This document shows positions 1 to 10,372 of a stretch of 64,000 bases of DNA, in pieces (position 1 is the stretch's first letter; every line of letters begins with the position of its first letter). The notes under the pieces were generated by a model that worked only from the letters and a program-made list of their open reading frames with translations, did no database searches and had not been told where the DNA came from. This DNA comes from Enchytraeus crypticus. Taxonomy: Eukaryota; Annelida; Clitellata; Enchytraeida; Enchytraeidae. The translations under genes and the position numbers were made by a program. The stretch lies in assembly GCA_905160935.1 (NCBI GenBank), contig CAJHZI010000424.1, positions 1,395,001-1,459,000 on the forward strand. Reading direction: 5' to 3'.

Positions 1-2035
1 CCACTAAGCTATAGGGACATTTATACATTCATTACAGACACAAAGCTGCAGATATAATAATAGTTCAATCGTACGCTTCATATATCAACAATGACTCACA
101 AATTCTGTTATTGGTATGTAGCTTCATACAGTTCGTATCATGACTGCAAGGTTTAACATGGTTTTCGTCATTGGGTAGAAGCAGCGTTGAGTCATAGCAG
201 CATGATGCACTAAAGAACTAGTGACGTTCTGCAATATTTTATATTCACATATCTTGACATATATTGACATATATTGACATATATTATTTTATATTCATAT
301 ATATTGACATATGACATAAAAGCATACTTTGTCAGCAAGTACAGAGAGTGCTTGGTGAAAGTGATTGTTCACACAAGTGCTTGTTTGATTGAGTGATTTT
401 ACAGTTTAGAAAGTTAGCATTGATAATTGATATATTTTACTGTAAAGAATATGGTATACCAATGGTCCTATGCATACATACTTTAATTATCAGTAAGATA
501 TTAAAGTAAAAGTAACATTTAAGCCAAAGGCGGCTCCATGAATATATTAATAGGGGCAAGTTTTTTTACAGTGTCCACATTTTTGTTACCCCACGCTTTC
601 TCTGGGGCAGAGTTGAAATACTGTAGGTACGTACACTAGCTAAATTCTGCGCTCCTTCTTTCCCCATGCAGCCCCATAATCTCATCAGGGTTCAACTCTG
701 CGGTCTATTGACCTGCAGCAATGCCAACACATTATCTTCTCCCTGTCGCGCTACTGAGACGTCTTCAAACATTTCAGCGCCGAGAACTGTCTCCCAGCCG
801 TAGTGTTTAACACCGGGATCAGTCTGTACAGATGTATATGTAGAATGGTTGTAACAGTTTTCAAGAAGTTATCTTTATTGTGAGAGTGACAGCATGGAAA
901 CCACTTGTCCATCTCTTAATCTTCGCCTCTAATTCTTGTTGGATACGACTCATCCATATTTTAATCTCCGTCTCTAATTCTTGTTGGGATCAGTTAAAGT
1001 CGAACTCTAATAATTCCGCATCCTCCAATTTAGGAGGTGGCACTCCTGCATGGCGACTGGAATGAGTCCTTAATTGTAGCCGCACTTGGGTCGGATCGTA
1101 GTCCCCGTCAAGGAACCCTACAAGCTGATCAATCATTTCAACCAGAAATTAGTTGAAGATGCCTATTACTGTAGACCTATTATTCTTCTGGACAATTTTA
1201 AATAAGCCGATCTTAACATCTTCTATAAATATAAAACACTAGCATTCTCTCTATTTTATTGTTTGCAGTTGTTTATAAACAAATCTCAGGTAACGTAATA
1301 TTTCCTATCAACTGCTGGTCATATAGTTTAGATTTACGAAATTGCAATGGTTGTAAATCTTTCGAAATATCCAGGTGCCGAATTATAGCGTAGCAACAGA
1401 TATTTCATTGAATCTCTACTATTTTCTCTAGCAATTGAGCAGTGAAAGAGAGACCTTAATTTCGTTCAATTTTGTCTTAGAATTTCTCTCATTAAGGCAA
1501 GTCTAAGGGTAATGTTAACGTCAGCTTCCTCACTCGAAAGCTATGTCAGTGACGGGCGAGCCCAGGATTTGAACCCCGCACCTACTAATCCGCGTTCTCC
1601 TGACAGTGTAAAAAATCCTAAATTTTTCGCACGCTGATGCTTTCGTCGTTACAGAAACAGACTATAAATAGTACAATTTTACTCGTCCGGTTAAGCATAA
1701 GGGACTAATTATTGATTGATTTCACAGAAGGGACTCTATTTTTTGTAAATTAATTTAATAATTCTATGTTCAGCAAATGTGGATCTCAGATGACGCATCA
1801 TTTCTGTAGAAAACTATTCTGTATCGAGTCCGTAAATAAATACAAAATGAAGCAAATAAACTTAATATACTAACGAAACGTTGCACCGTTTTAAAATACG
1901 ATTACTATTTATGTAAATATAAATACATGTAATATTTTAGTGTCTATTTTGAGGTTAAAAATAGGCCCTATTGCTACATTTAGAATTGCAGGATTTAACG
2001 AATTTGGTTTAGTAGAGCGCCAATAGGCCCAATAA
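1..2035. other. Gene-free AT-rich flank
   Basis: No coding region is supported. Around 240-310 there is a short run of ATATTGACAT-like units. A 61-codon open frame at 880-1065 has no recognisable motif and looks like chance. The only repeat I can name is the SINE fragment at 1511-1594. Confidence 0.6.
1511..1594 (-). repeat. tRNA-derived SINE, family A (fragment)
   Basis: Read on the minus strand it has a B-box-like GGTTCAAATCC equivalent, then CGTCACTGACATAGCTTTCG and the shared end GAGGAAGCTGACGTTAAC. It matches the better copies at 46852-47018 and 17941-18062 but lacks the A-box half. Confidence 0.7.
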
Positions 2036-3332
2036 TCGTAGTTAAGCTACATTGGCCTCGGTTTGTATATGTTTGGGTGACCATGCGCCTCGGAAGATCG
2101 AGTGTTGACAGCTTGAATGAAAAAATCTCAGGGTGTTGGCTCGAAGGTTATTTTTAAATCGGCGTCGGCTGCTATTGAGGGTTTTCATGGACAAGTAATT
2201 TGTTTATTTACATAGCAAAGCCGCCATTTTTATACACCACTCTCTATATGATACACAGCTATATATGTAACTTTAAGCAGTTTTTCATCTTAATTTAGCA
2301 TAAAATTGTGTCTGGCATGTGGATATGGGCTCTTTCTTACAAGTTAATGAACTGGTAATGGATAAGATGATTCTTGAAAGCTTTGTTAGACATAATTTCA
2401 GCATTTCTGTCATTTCTGCCAATTAGTGCATTCCCTGCGCTAATTGGCAAAAATGGCAGAAATTTGGACTTTATAAGAGGAATTAAGGGAAATTGGACAA
2501 AAATCTGCACGATGTGTTCCGGTTTTGTTGTGCACTTTTGTATTTAAGTAGTAGTCGAAATACAGGATATTTCTGGCAAGCTTTAATGGTTTGACGAAAT
2601 TTGTAATTGCAAAATTTCTACCATTTCTGCCATTTGAGTAATGCAAATTAAGGTCAAGTCTCTCAAAACAGAGACAAATAATTGGATTATACATAGATCT
2701 GTAAACAAAAAATTATATAATAAATTAGCTGAGTCCAAATTTCTGCCTTTTCTGACAATTAGCCTGGTATTTAGGCTAAGTAGTAGTCGAAATATAAGAT
2801 ATTTCTGGCAAGCTGGAATGGTTTGACTAAATATGTAATTGCAAAACTTCTACCATTTCTACCATTTGCGTATGCAAATTAAGGTCAAATTTCTCACAAC
2901 AGAGAAAAATGATTGAATTATACTTAGATCTGTAAACAAAAAATTATAGAATAAATCATCTGAGTCCAACTTTAAGCCATTTCTGCCATTTGTGCCAATT
3001 TACGCAGGGAATGCATTAATTGGCAGAAATGGCAGAAACGCTGAAATCATGTGTAACAAAGCTTTCAAGAACCATCTTATCCATTACCAGTTCATTGACC
3101 TGTAAAAAAGAGCCCATGGCCACATGCGACACAAAATTGTATGCTAAATTAAGATGAAAAACTGCTTAAAGTTGCATATATAGCAGTGTATCATATAGAG
3201 TGTGGTGTTTAAAAATGGCGGCTTTGTTATGTAAACAAAGAGATGACGTTCCCATGAAAACCCTCTATTGATGCGCCATCAAACGTCAACGATTACTAAT
3301 AACCATGGAGAGGAAGAAAGAATTGAGCCCTT
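2036..3332 (+). repeat. 5S rRNA-derived SINE, split by an insertion
   Basis: The left piece (2036-2176) has a head resembling the 3' half of 5S rRNA: AGTTAAGC..., GGTTTGTATATG, TGGGTGACC and GAGTGTTG follow in the order and spacing of 5S rRNA. Its body (GCTTGAATGAAAAA, TCGGCGTCGGCTGC) continues after the inserted element at 3266-3332 (GATGCGCCATCAAACGTCAA). The same body is uninterrupted in minus-strand copies at 59253-59452 and 37711-37855. This places it in the SINE3 class by inference; the 5S alignment was made by eye from memory. Confidence 0.65.
2177..3265. mobile_element. Non-autonomous DNA element with ~260-bp terminal inverted repeats
   Basis: The left end (2177 to about 2445) starts GAGGGTTTTCATGG and reappears inverted at about 2998-3265, including CCATTTTTATACACCAC and ACTGGTAATGGATAAGATG. 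It is flanked by a 4-bp duplication TATT (2173-2176 and 3266-3269). The centre holds two direct copies of a ~229-bp unit (from 2549 and from 2778). No transposase is visible. The superfamily is unassigned; the 4-bp duplication argues against hAT and Tc1/mariner. Confidence 0.8.
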
Positions 3333-3493
3333 AAACAAGCATGTGTGATTCCTGATCCAGTGTGCCTGTATGCATGCATAAAATTAAGTAAAAAAAGTAA
3401 AAAATTAAATAAAATTATAACAAATACAGTATAAAATACAGTAGAAAATAAAGTATTAAATACTCCAAGGTGCACTAACTATGAAAGAATGAT

Positions 3494-5514
3494 TATAAGA
3501 AATCTGGTTTATATTTATACACATCTTTATATCGTTATATTTATCTTTTGCTGCACTATTACAAGTAGTGGTTTCAAATTATAGCACTTAACAAGTAATC
3601 TCGAGTTATATTTACTATTAAAAATCACTGTAAATTGCTCTGAACTGTACCATGTACAAGATGTGTATTATTTCAAATCGCTATTTGTGCATTGAGAGAT
3701 ATTTTAATAAATTGTATATTGTAAACTGATATATAACGTGTAATTTAGTCTTAAAGTAAGGTGGGAATAAAAGATGATTTGACGTTTCACTATAATGTAG
3801 CGCAACTAAATGTGTTGCATATTTTATTTCTTACCCATATGTTTGGAATTAATTTTATTGGCACTCATGTTTGTATTTAGATGTTTAAATTGATCTTTGT
3901 GCATCAAGACTTGTATTCATTTCAGCGTATGTTTATTAGAACTTATTTTGCGTTAGAATTGCAAGATTATGAAACGAGATATTAAAATAAGTAATGAGGA
4001 AATGCAAATTAATATGTCATTAGAAGTTTAACCTTCATATATTGAGATATGATCTTTGCTTATTGGTGTATTCATGTAAAAACTGATGTTAAATTAAATA
4101 TGATATGACATTCAGTAAAAACAGTAGATTATGTAAAGTAATAATAGAAATTATATGCATAAGATACATGCATGCAACGCAACCACTCGTGGGGGTTGGG
4201 TGGAGAAATGCTTATGAAGAGCTTGATTCTGATTGGCTGTTGAGCATGGCCTCAGTCAAGACTATATGACCAGAGAACAGGCTATAGAATTAGAGTTCAC
4301 TCCTGAACTCTGGCATGTGTGGAATTACTAGCTGAACTTGTCTAAAGATAATTCTGAATGAATTATTGCGACAAACACATAAACTAGTAGATTCCATACA
4401 AGCTTCTGAACTTCTGATTGCATTCGTAGAAAGTACTGCTATTATGCACCTTCTATAGGTCGGTGATAGTTAGCACGAAAATACGAAATCTATATTGAAA
4501 CGATTGTGCCTCACGGGATTGCAGATTTTGTGTGGAATCGTCGTCTAACCTTCAATGAGTTGGTTAACCACGATCCATTTCAATATCTCAATCCATTGAA
4601 TGTAAAAATCCTCGATTGTACCAGAAACGCCGATTACTAGAGATCTAGATAAGCGTTTTCTCGTCAATTCAGGTGAATAGCTGCGTTTACAACACTTTGT
4701 GTTGGCAGTGAAGATAGAAGACTGAAAATTGAAGAAAGAAATTGAAGAGGAAGACAGAATCAGAAAAGAGCGAAATTCTACGAAGAATACTGATTTTCTA
4801 GTGCCTAATCTAGATAGGTGTTGCTTTCATAGATTTCAGCTAAACAACTACAATTCTGAATTCTGCGGGAAGCGCAATTTACTAGTTGCCTACTCTAGTT
4901 AAGCGTCTTTTCACAGATTTAACTGAACGACTGTGAAATAACACCTCACGTGTTCACAGTCATACTAAAGAAGAAAAGAGGAAAGTATCAAATCATATAA
5001 GCGAGGAGTGCCTTGAAGCCAATAACTCGTTCCCATTTTCTCTCTCTTATTTTGATTGCAAGTACAGATATTTAACTAACTAATTGTAAGTAGACTGACT
5101 TTACATTTATCGCCTATTTTTAGAATTTTATTAATTGTTACATATTGTTAGTTTAATATTCTATGCTATCTTTATATTTAATGTTTTTAACTCGTTATAT
5201 TGCTATCGTATTTCTTTGTTAATAATAAATCGTTTGAGATAATAAATCACTGGTTTTTGTGTCAATATTCTAATTTAGTTAGAATCTATACAAATAATAC
5301 ACAAATACTATAATTTATCATACATTGAACGAATAAGCATGAGTTCTGTTCACAGCAGCTCCAGTCTTATTGATTTAGCCTCTAACTGGCTATATGAGCA
5401 AGACATCCTTGCATCCTCAAGATTAATACCGCCTAAGCATGAAGAGTTGGAAAAATCGAACCCACGACTCCATTTCCAAACTCCTATAACGGAGAGAGGA
5501 TTGGAGAACTCAAT
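3494..5514 (+). repeat. 5' LTR (about 2.0 kb)
   Basis: It begins TATAAGAAATCTGG and ends GGAGAACTCAAT, so the ends are not the usual TG...CA. From 3538 on it matches the 3' LTR at about 99% by eye. The first ~45 bases differ from the longer corresponding stretch of the 3' LTR, making this copy about 90 bp shorter. The repeat contains the start of the short open frame at 5339. Confidence 0.9.
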
Positions 5515-5716
5515 AATTGGCGCCCAATGTGGGGCAGCTCGAGCTGATCAAAAGATCAACGTGCAAGAGAGGCGGTATATTGCAGGAGGACACCATGGAT
5601 CAATCTTGGAGAATCTAGGAAGCTCGGAATCTCGGAAAGCTAAGATTCAGGATGAGATGCATTATCAAGGAGGATCTAGGAGTTGCTTGGACGATCTAGG
5701 AAACACTGGATTTTGA
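5339..5716 (+). CDS. Short open frame starting inside the 5' LTR
   Basis: A 125-codon open frame that begins MSSVHSSSSLIDLASNWLYE in the LTR, crosses the primer-binding site and ends within the internal region. The same ATG context is present in the 3' LTR near 12311. I recognise no domain. It may be a leader peptide or a Gag-related N-terminal segment; it may also be untranslated. Confidence 0.4.
   Translation: MSSVHSSSSLIDLASNWLYEQDILASSRLIPPKHEELEKSNPRLHFQTPITERGLENSIIGAQCGAARADQKINVQERRYIAGGHHGSILENLGSSESRKAKIQDEMHYQGGSRSCLDDLGNTGF
5518..5534 (+). other. Primer-binding-site-like sequence
   Basis: TGGCGCCCAATGTGGGG lies 3 bases inside the 5' LTR edge. The leading TGG matches the complement of a tRNA CCA end, as expected for tRNA-primed reverse transcription. 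I did not assign the tRNA. Confidence 0.7.
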
Positions 5717-8700
5717 GGACCAGGACTCTAGAGCTGGATCGATCGGGAGTATCGAGGAAATCTAGGAATATCTCAGGAGGACATCATGGATCGATCAAGG
5801 AAATCCTAGGAAGCTCGGAATCTAGGAAAGCTAGGATTCACGAAGAACAGGAATATCTAGGAGGATCTACTAATCGAATGGAGGATCAAGGAAAATCAGG
5901 ATTTCAGGTGACCAGGACTCATGAGGAATTGAATCTGCTAGGAGAATCATGGAGATCTAGAAATCTAAGGAGTCTGGATGATTATGGAGACTCGAATTCG
6001 ACATGTTATAGAGAACTACAATTCAGCGGAGATAGAGGAATACACAGAAAAACTACAGAAGAACCAAGAGAGCAGAAATATTATGGAATCCGGCAGGAGC
6101 TGCAAGTTGATCGAAGATCTGAAAATACAGCAGAAGAGAAATTAACCAGGGCTCCAGTAGGCATTCACGAATACGTAAGGGAGCATGAGAATTACAGCGA
6201 AGGAAGACAATTTGGGGTAAATAGATGGGATGAAATGCAAGAAATGAGAGAACTGCCGCGATATGCAACAAATGAAAATCCGAGACTTTCACTTCAGCCA
6301 CAGAGAAGAGAGAGAATCTTAGTATCTAGCATGATTCCGGAAGGAGAAGCCCACAGATACTACAATACATATATGATTGAAGAAGATGGAAGAAAATACA
6401 TCAAAGCTACACCTAGTGGCGAGATATTGTTCAAAGTACCAGAAATGCAGGAATTTGAATCTAGGGTCAGCCAAGACCCAGAGCTAATTGATTCACGAAG
6501 AAACTTCAATGAGCTATACATTGATGACCGAATGGAGTGCCACGAGAATAAACCAATCTATAATAGAGATGAAGGATATAATAGAGATGAAGGATTTCAG
6601 CACAGTAATTACGTAACCAGACACGCGTCACCGATTGAACCTGTTAACAGGCGGCATTCAATTCAACTGAACGAGGGCCGTGATAATTGGAGTGAGGGAA
6701 GGAGAAATGCGCCCGCAAATCAATTTGCCACTCACGGAGCTCGTTACATAACAAATGAATACATGAAGCCGACAAGTGAGAGAAGAATAAACGGAAATGA
6801 AATAACTCTGCAGCCCTTTGCGAGACCGGTGCCATATATCAAGCAAGAAGAAACTAGATATGGAAAAATGGCAAAACCGACAAAATCTATGAACTCTGAG
6901 AAATTTGATCCACAACAAGAATTAGCTGAAGAAGAAGCAGATATCCAATTAACAGCAAAGAAAGATATAAGTGAGGAAAAGAATACAAGAAATACGCCTC
7001 GGAGGCAAATGATAAATTGTGACAAATACGACGGCAACAGTTCGCTTTCTGTATTTCTTAGCAACTTTCAGATATGTGCAAGATACAATAAATGGGATGA
7101 AGAAGAAAAAGCTACATTCTTGCAATTATCATTAAAGGGTGGCGCTGCTATATATTTTAATTCGAAAGCACATGAGGAGATGAATTTCCAGGATATTGTC
7201 AATGTTCTGAAAACGAGATACGGTGAAGGAAACCAGACGATACTTTATCGAACTCAACTTCGTACCTTGAGGAAAGCTAAAAGCGACACGCTTAGCACAT
7301 TATATGCTGAAGTTGCAAGATTAATTGCACTGGCTTATCCGTCTGAGCAATCATCCGTAACTGAAGAACTAGCTATAGACGCTTTCTTAGCTGCAATCGA
7401 CGATAGGGATATGGAGATGAGAATTCGTGATAAATTTCCGCAAACGCTTGATCAGGCATATCAACTTGCATTAATAATTGAAAGCTATTCTAAGAAGTAT
7501 CTTTTAGAAGATAAACTGGCATCGGATAAGCGATTCAGAGCGATACAGTCAACCGAATTCAATGAGAAGTCAACACACAATCAGAACAAACAAGCAAAGA
7601 GAAATTCAATCAGCCGTGACGAGTCCTTGAATAGACTGCAAGGCGAAGACATGTGTCGGAATAGAGAAGTCAACAACCAAGCTATCCTTCATATTACCGT
7701 CTCTCGCGTGATATATCACGCGAGAGACGGTAATATGAAGGATAAACACAGTGACATATCAAGAGCCGACCATTATAGTGGAAGCCGCAATCGTGTAAAT
7801 CTGCCACGATCTCGTAATCAATACAACGTATATCATAAGCAAACATCACGCTCATTAAGAGACGACAGGCAGGACCATTCTGGTTATGCGGGTAGGAATC
7901 ATCCAATTAACCAACGGGGTTACGAGAGAATGAATAGGGGAAGGGATGATAATAATCAAGGTAGGGGAAGTAATTTCTACCGAATTAATGCAGTAGGTGT
8001 GTCAAGTGAGATAAGAAACAAGAATAAAATAAGAATGCAGAAGGGAAACGATGAACATCCAACATATATACGAGCTGGTATCGGTAAAAGAAAATTTGAT
8101 TTTTTAATCGACACTGGTTCACATGAAAACATCATTCCATTGCATTGCATCAACAAAAAGTGGATTGTGCCATCTAATAAGGAATTGAAAGCAGCGAATA
8201 ACACTAGCATTGAAATCGTTGGAGAAGTCAATGTTATCTTGAAAATTGGACGACTTAGGCTGCCAATCAATGCACTAGTTTCACATGACATCATAGAACC
8301 TGTCCTAGGGATCAAATTCCTAATTGACAACGGAGCGAACTGGAATTTTTCTAAAGGAGAAATCACAATCCATGAAGTTAGAATCATTCTTCACCATGAA
8401 AAATCAGGAAAGCACCACAAAAATACTACAATGATCTGTAAGCGTACATACGAATCTATAATTAAAGGAGGACATCCACGATCAATGGATAAAGCTCCAG
8501 TGATTAAAAAGGAAGGCCTCAAACTAATGAAGAAAACGGTGAGTTCTTCCTGTGAAGATTTTAAGAACCGAGAGAATTTTAACTATGGGAAGAGTATCGG
8601 CAGGTATAATCAACCCTCAACATATTTTAACCGTGTAAGAGTGACAGCTAATGAGCAGAGTGATTGCAGAAAAATTATCCCTGATTGCAGAGCGATCGAT

Positions 8701-8904
8701 TCAACGGGTCATTCAAAGATTAAAACTGTGAGAAGACGAAATGAAGCTGCTAACCAGAGAGTTAACAAATTCAGAGACGAAATGAATAGAGGTGTGAACG
8801 ATCAGGGTTCAGTGCCAAGTGTCAGACGATTCAGTCAACGAAGTTGGCAAACAGAGGAAATGGAACGGCAGGGATTATCTAACAGCGGCTTAAAGGAACT
8901 GTAA
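5683..8904 (+). CDS. Gag plus retropepsin-like open frame
   Basis: A 1,073-codon frame in the LTR element. Roughly residues 1-120 are low-complexity repeats rich in GGS/ESRKARI-like units. Residues about 445-610 read as a Ty3/gypsy Gag (retrotrans_gag) domain: KYDGNSSLSVFLSNFQ, WDEEEKATFLQLSLKG, RYGEGNQTILYRTQLR, FPQTLDQAYQLALIIE. A basic Arg/Asn-rich stretch follows, with no clear CCHC knuckle. Residues about 785-880 hold a retropepsin-like segment with FLIDTGSHENIIP, carrying the catalytic DTG. The tail after about residue 900 is basic and unassigned. Expected role: particle protein and its protease. Confidence 0.85.
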   Translation: MLGRSRKHWILRTRTLELDRSGVSRKSRNISGGHHGSIKEILGSSESRKARIHEEQEYLGGSTNRMEDQGKSGFQVTRTHEELNLLGESWRSRNLRSLDDYGDSNSTCYRELQFSGDRGIHRKTTEEPREQKYYGIRQELQVDRRSENTAEEKLTRAPVGIHEYVREHENYSEGRQFGVNRWDEMQEMRELPRYATNENPRLSLQPQRRERILVSSMIPEGEAHRYYNTYMIEEDGRKYIKATPSGEILFKVPEMQEFESRVSQDPELIDSRRNFNELYIDDRMECHENKPIYNRDEGYNRDEGFQHSNYVTRHASPIEPVNRRHSIQLNEGRDNWSEGRRNAPANQFATHGARYITNEYMKPTSERRINGNEITLQPFARPVPYIKQEETRYGKMAKPTKSMNSEKFDPQQELAEEEADIQLTAKKDISEEKNTRNTPRRQMINCDKYDGNSSLSVFLSNFQICARYNKWDEEEKATFLQLSLKGGAAIYFNSKAHEEMNFQDIVNVLKTRYGEGNQTILYRTQLRTLRKAKSDTLSTLYAEVARLIALAYPSEQSSVTEELAIDAFLAAIDDRDMEMRIRDKFPQTLDQAYQLALIIESYSKKYLLEDKLASDKRFRAIQSTEFNEKSTHNQNKQAKRNSISRDESLNRLQGEDMCRNREVNNQAILHITVSRVIYHARDGNMKDKHSDISRADHYSGSRNRVNLPRSRNQYNVYHKQTSRSLRDDRQDHSGYAGRNHPINQRGYERMNRGRDDNNQGRGSNFYRINAVGVSSEIRNKNKIRMQKGNDEHPTYIRAGIGKRKFDFLIDTGSHENIIPLHCINKKWIVPSNKELKAANNTSIEIVGEVNVILKIGRLRLPINALVSHDIIEPVLGIKFLIDNGANWNFSKGEITIHEVRIILHHEKSGKHHKNTTMICKRTYESIIKGGHPRSMDKAPVIKKEGLKLMKKTVSSSCEDFKNRENFNYGKSIGRYNQPSTYFNRVRVTANEQSDCRKIIPDCRAIDSTGHSKIKTVRRRNEAANQRVNKFRDEMNRGVNDQGSVPSVRRFSQRSWQTEEMERQGLSNSGLKEL
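7683..7744. repeat. 62-bp perfect palindrome inside the gag frame
   Basis: The sequence reads identically on both strands around a centre between 7713 and 7714 (core CGCGTGATATATCACGCG). It stays open in the gag-protease frame. It would extrude a strong hairpin in DNA or RNA. Confidence 0.95.
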
Positions 8905-10354
8905 GGCAAGATTTATTTGACTTATAAACTATAGCCTTATATTGATAATACAAATTTCTTAGTTAAAATAATTTAGCAGTTTAGAGAGATTGATAAATTG
9001 ATATTTAGCATTCATGATTATTGATTGAATTGCACAATTGTGGTGCAGAATATTGTTTCGCTTTCTATAGAGCATTAGATTATTATTGAGCAGTTCATGG
9101 TATTTTTTGGGCTCGCTAAACGTGTATCGAGAGATTGAAACAAAGTTTTCAGCTTTTTATTGTGGAATTGTACATTTACGCTGTACTATTGTAGAGAATT
9201 TAAACTATATGCTTTTGAATTTAAAGGGTATGTTTTTACTCCCTAAAAATGTTCATTATCGTAATGTCTAAGTTAAGTTTTAAAGATTTTATGTGTACTC
9301 TTGTAGTATGATGAGTTCTTAGGTGTTAAATTTTAAACTTAAAACATACCAGTAGTCCATGAGGTTAAGCGTAAAGAGAAACACTAGAGAGAGAGAGAGA
9401 GAGAGAGATAAATTTAGAAGCGATATGATAGCAATGGGCTTAAATAAACAATTTAGGACCCAATTAGCATTGCTTATGCATATCTTGCTGCACATGTATA
9501 GCGTTAAATAATGATACACTGCAAATACCGTGATGATTGCATTTATTGAGTAGATATTGAGAGAGCGAATTGTGTGTGTACATAACCTGCAACTTGAGCA
9601 CATTTAAGACTTATTCTAAATTGCTATGCAGCATGATTAGCGCGTTTCTTGACTTGCGTGTGCTGAGTGGATAGTGCCGTGAATTGCACAGTTGCAGTGC
9701 GCAGATTGTATTAGTAAAAATGGTCAACAGATTAAATGTGACATGTTTGTTACAACTCCAACTGGTTATGTAATCAGCATGGTTCGATACTAGTACATGT
9801 ATTATGTAATCAGATAACAGTGGAGTTGACTTAAATTATAGACGCTTTTGAATTAAATGATGAAATTGTACCTCCAATTTAAATCTATTAAGATGTGATT
9901 GCTATAAAGAGAGCAATAAAAGCAAGGAGGCAGTTAAATAAGACAATAGAGCGCAGTAGCTAATGCAACGATTGAGCATTTAGTTGTAATGCAATTGAGA
10001 CTGCGAGCTGAAGAGCATGAATGAGGAAAATAGCAATAAATCTGATAACTTAGAGAATTACGGGAGCTATATAAACGAGAGGGCAGAGAAGAGGACAAGA
10101 GTGGAGAGAAATTATAGAGATACGATATGTTTTTTATGGTTATTAAGTGACCTATTTTGCTAGAGATTTGTATTTCTTGTATATTTTTCGCTTAAGTATT
10201 AAGATTTCTAACCGTGAAGTTTTATGTGGACTGCGTTATGTACGAGTTTAGCGTTAAAATTTGTATAATAGCTTAGTTTGTGGAGATTATAACATTAATG
10301 GCTTCAAGAATTTTTTTAAAAAGTTTATTAAAATCGGGTAGTGCAGACCCTGGT
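8905..10354 (+). other. Internal noncoding region of the LTR element
   Basis: About 1.45 kb between the gag-protease stop and the polypurine tract. No frame with reverse transcriptase, RNase H or integrase motifs is visible on either strand. It contains a short GA run at 9389-9407 and AT-rich sequence. This is where pol would sit in a complete relative. Confidence 0.7.
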
Positions 10355-10372
10355 GAGAGAAGGGGGGGGTGG
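10355..10372 (+). other. Polypurine tract
   Basis: GAGAGAAGGGGGGGGTGG immediately upstream of the 3' LTR, as expected for plus-strand priming in LTR elements. Confidence 0.75.

Noticed and set aside
2440-2826. Open frames on both strands inside the 2177-3265 element considered as a transposase.
   Set aside because: They are short, lie in the 229-bp repeated unit and show no DDE-like motif.
6053-8387. Several minus-strand frames of 60-136 codons within the LTR element.
   Set aside because: They lie opposite the long Gag-protease frame and have no motif of their own.
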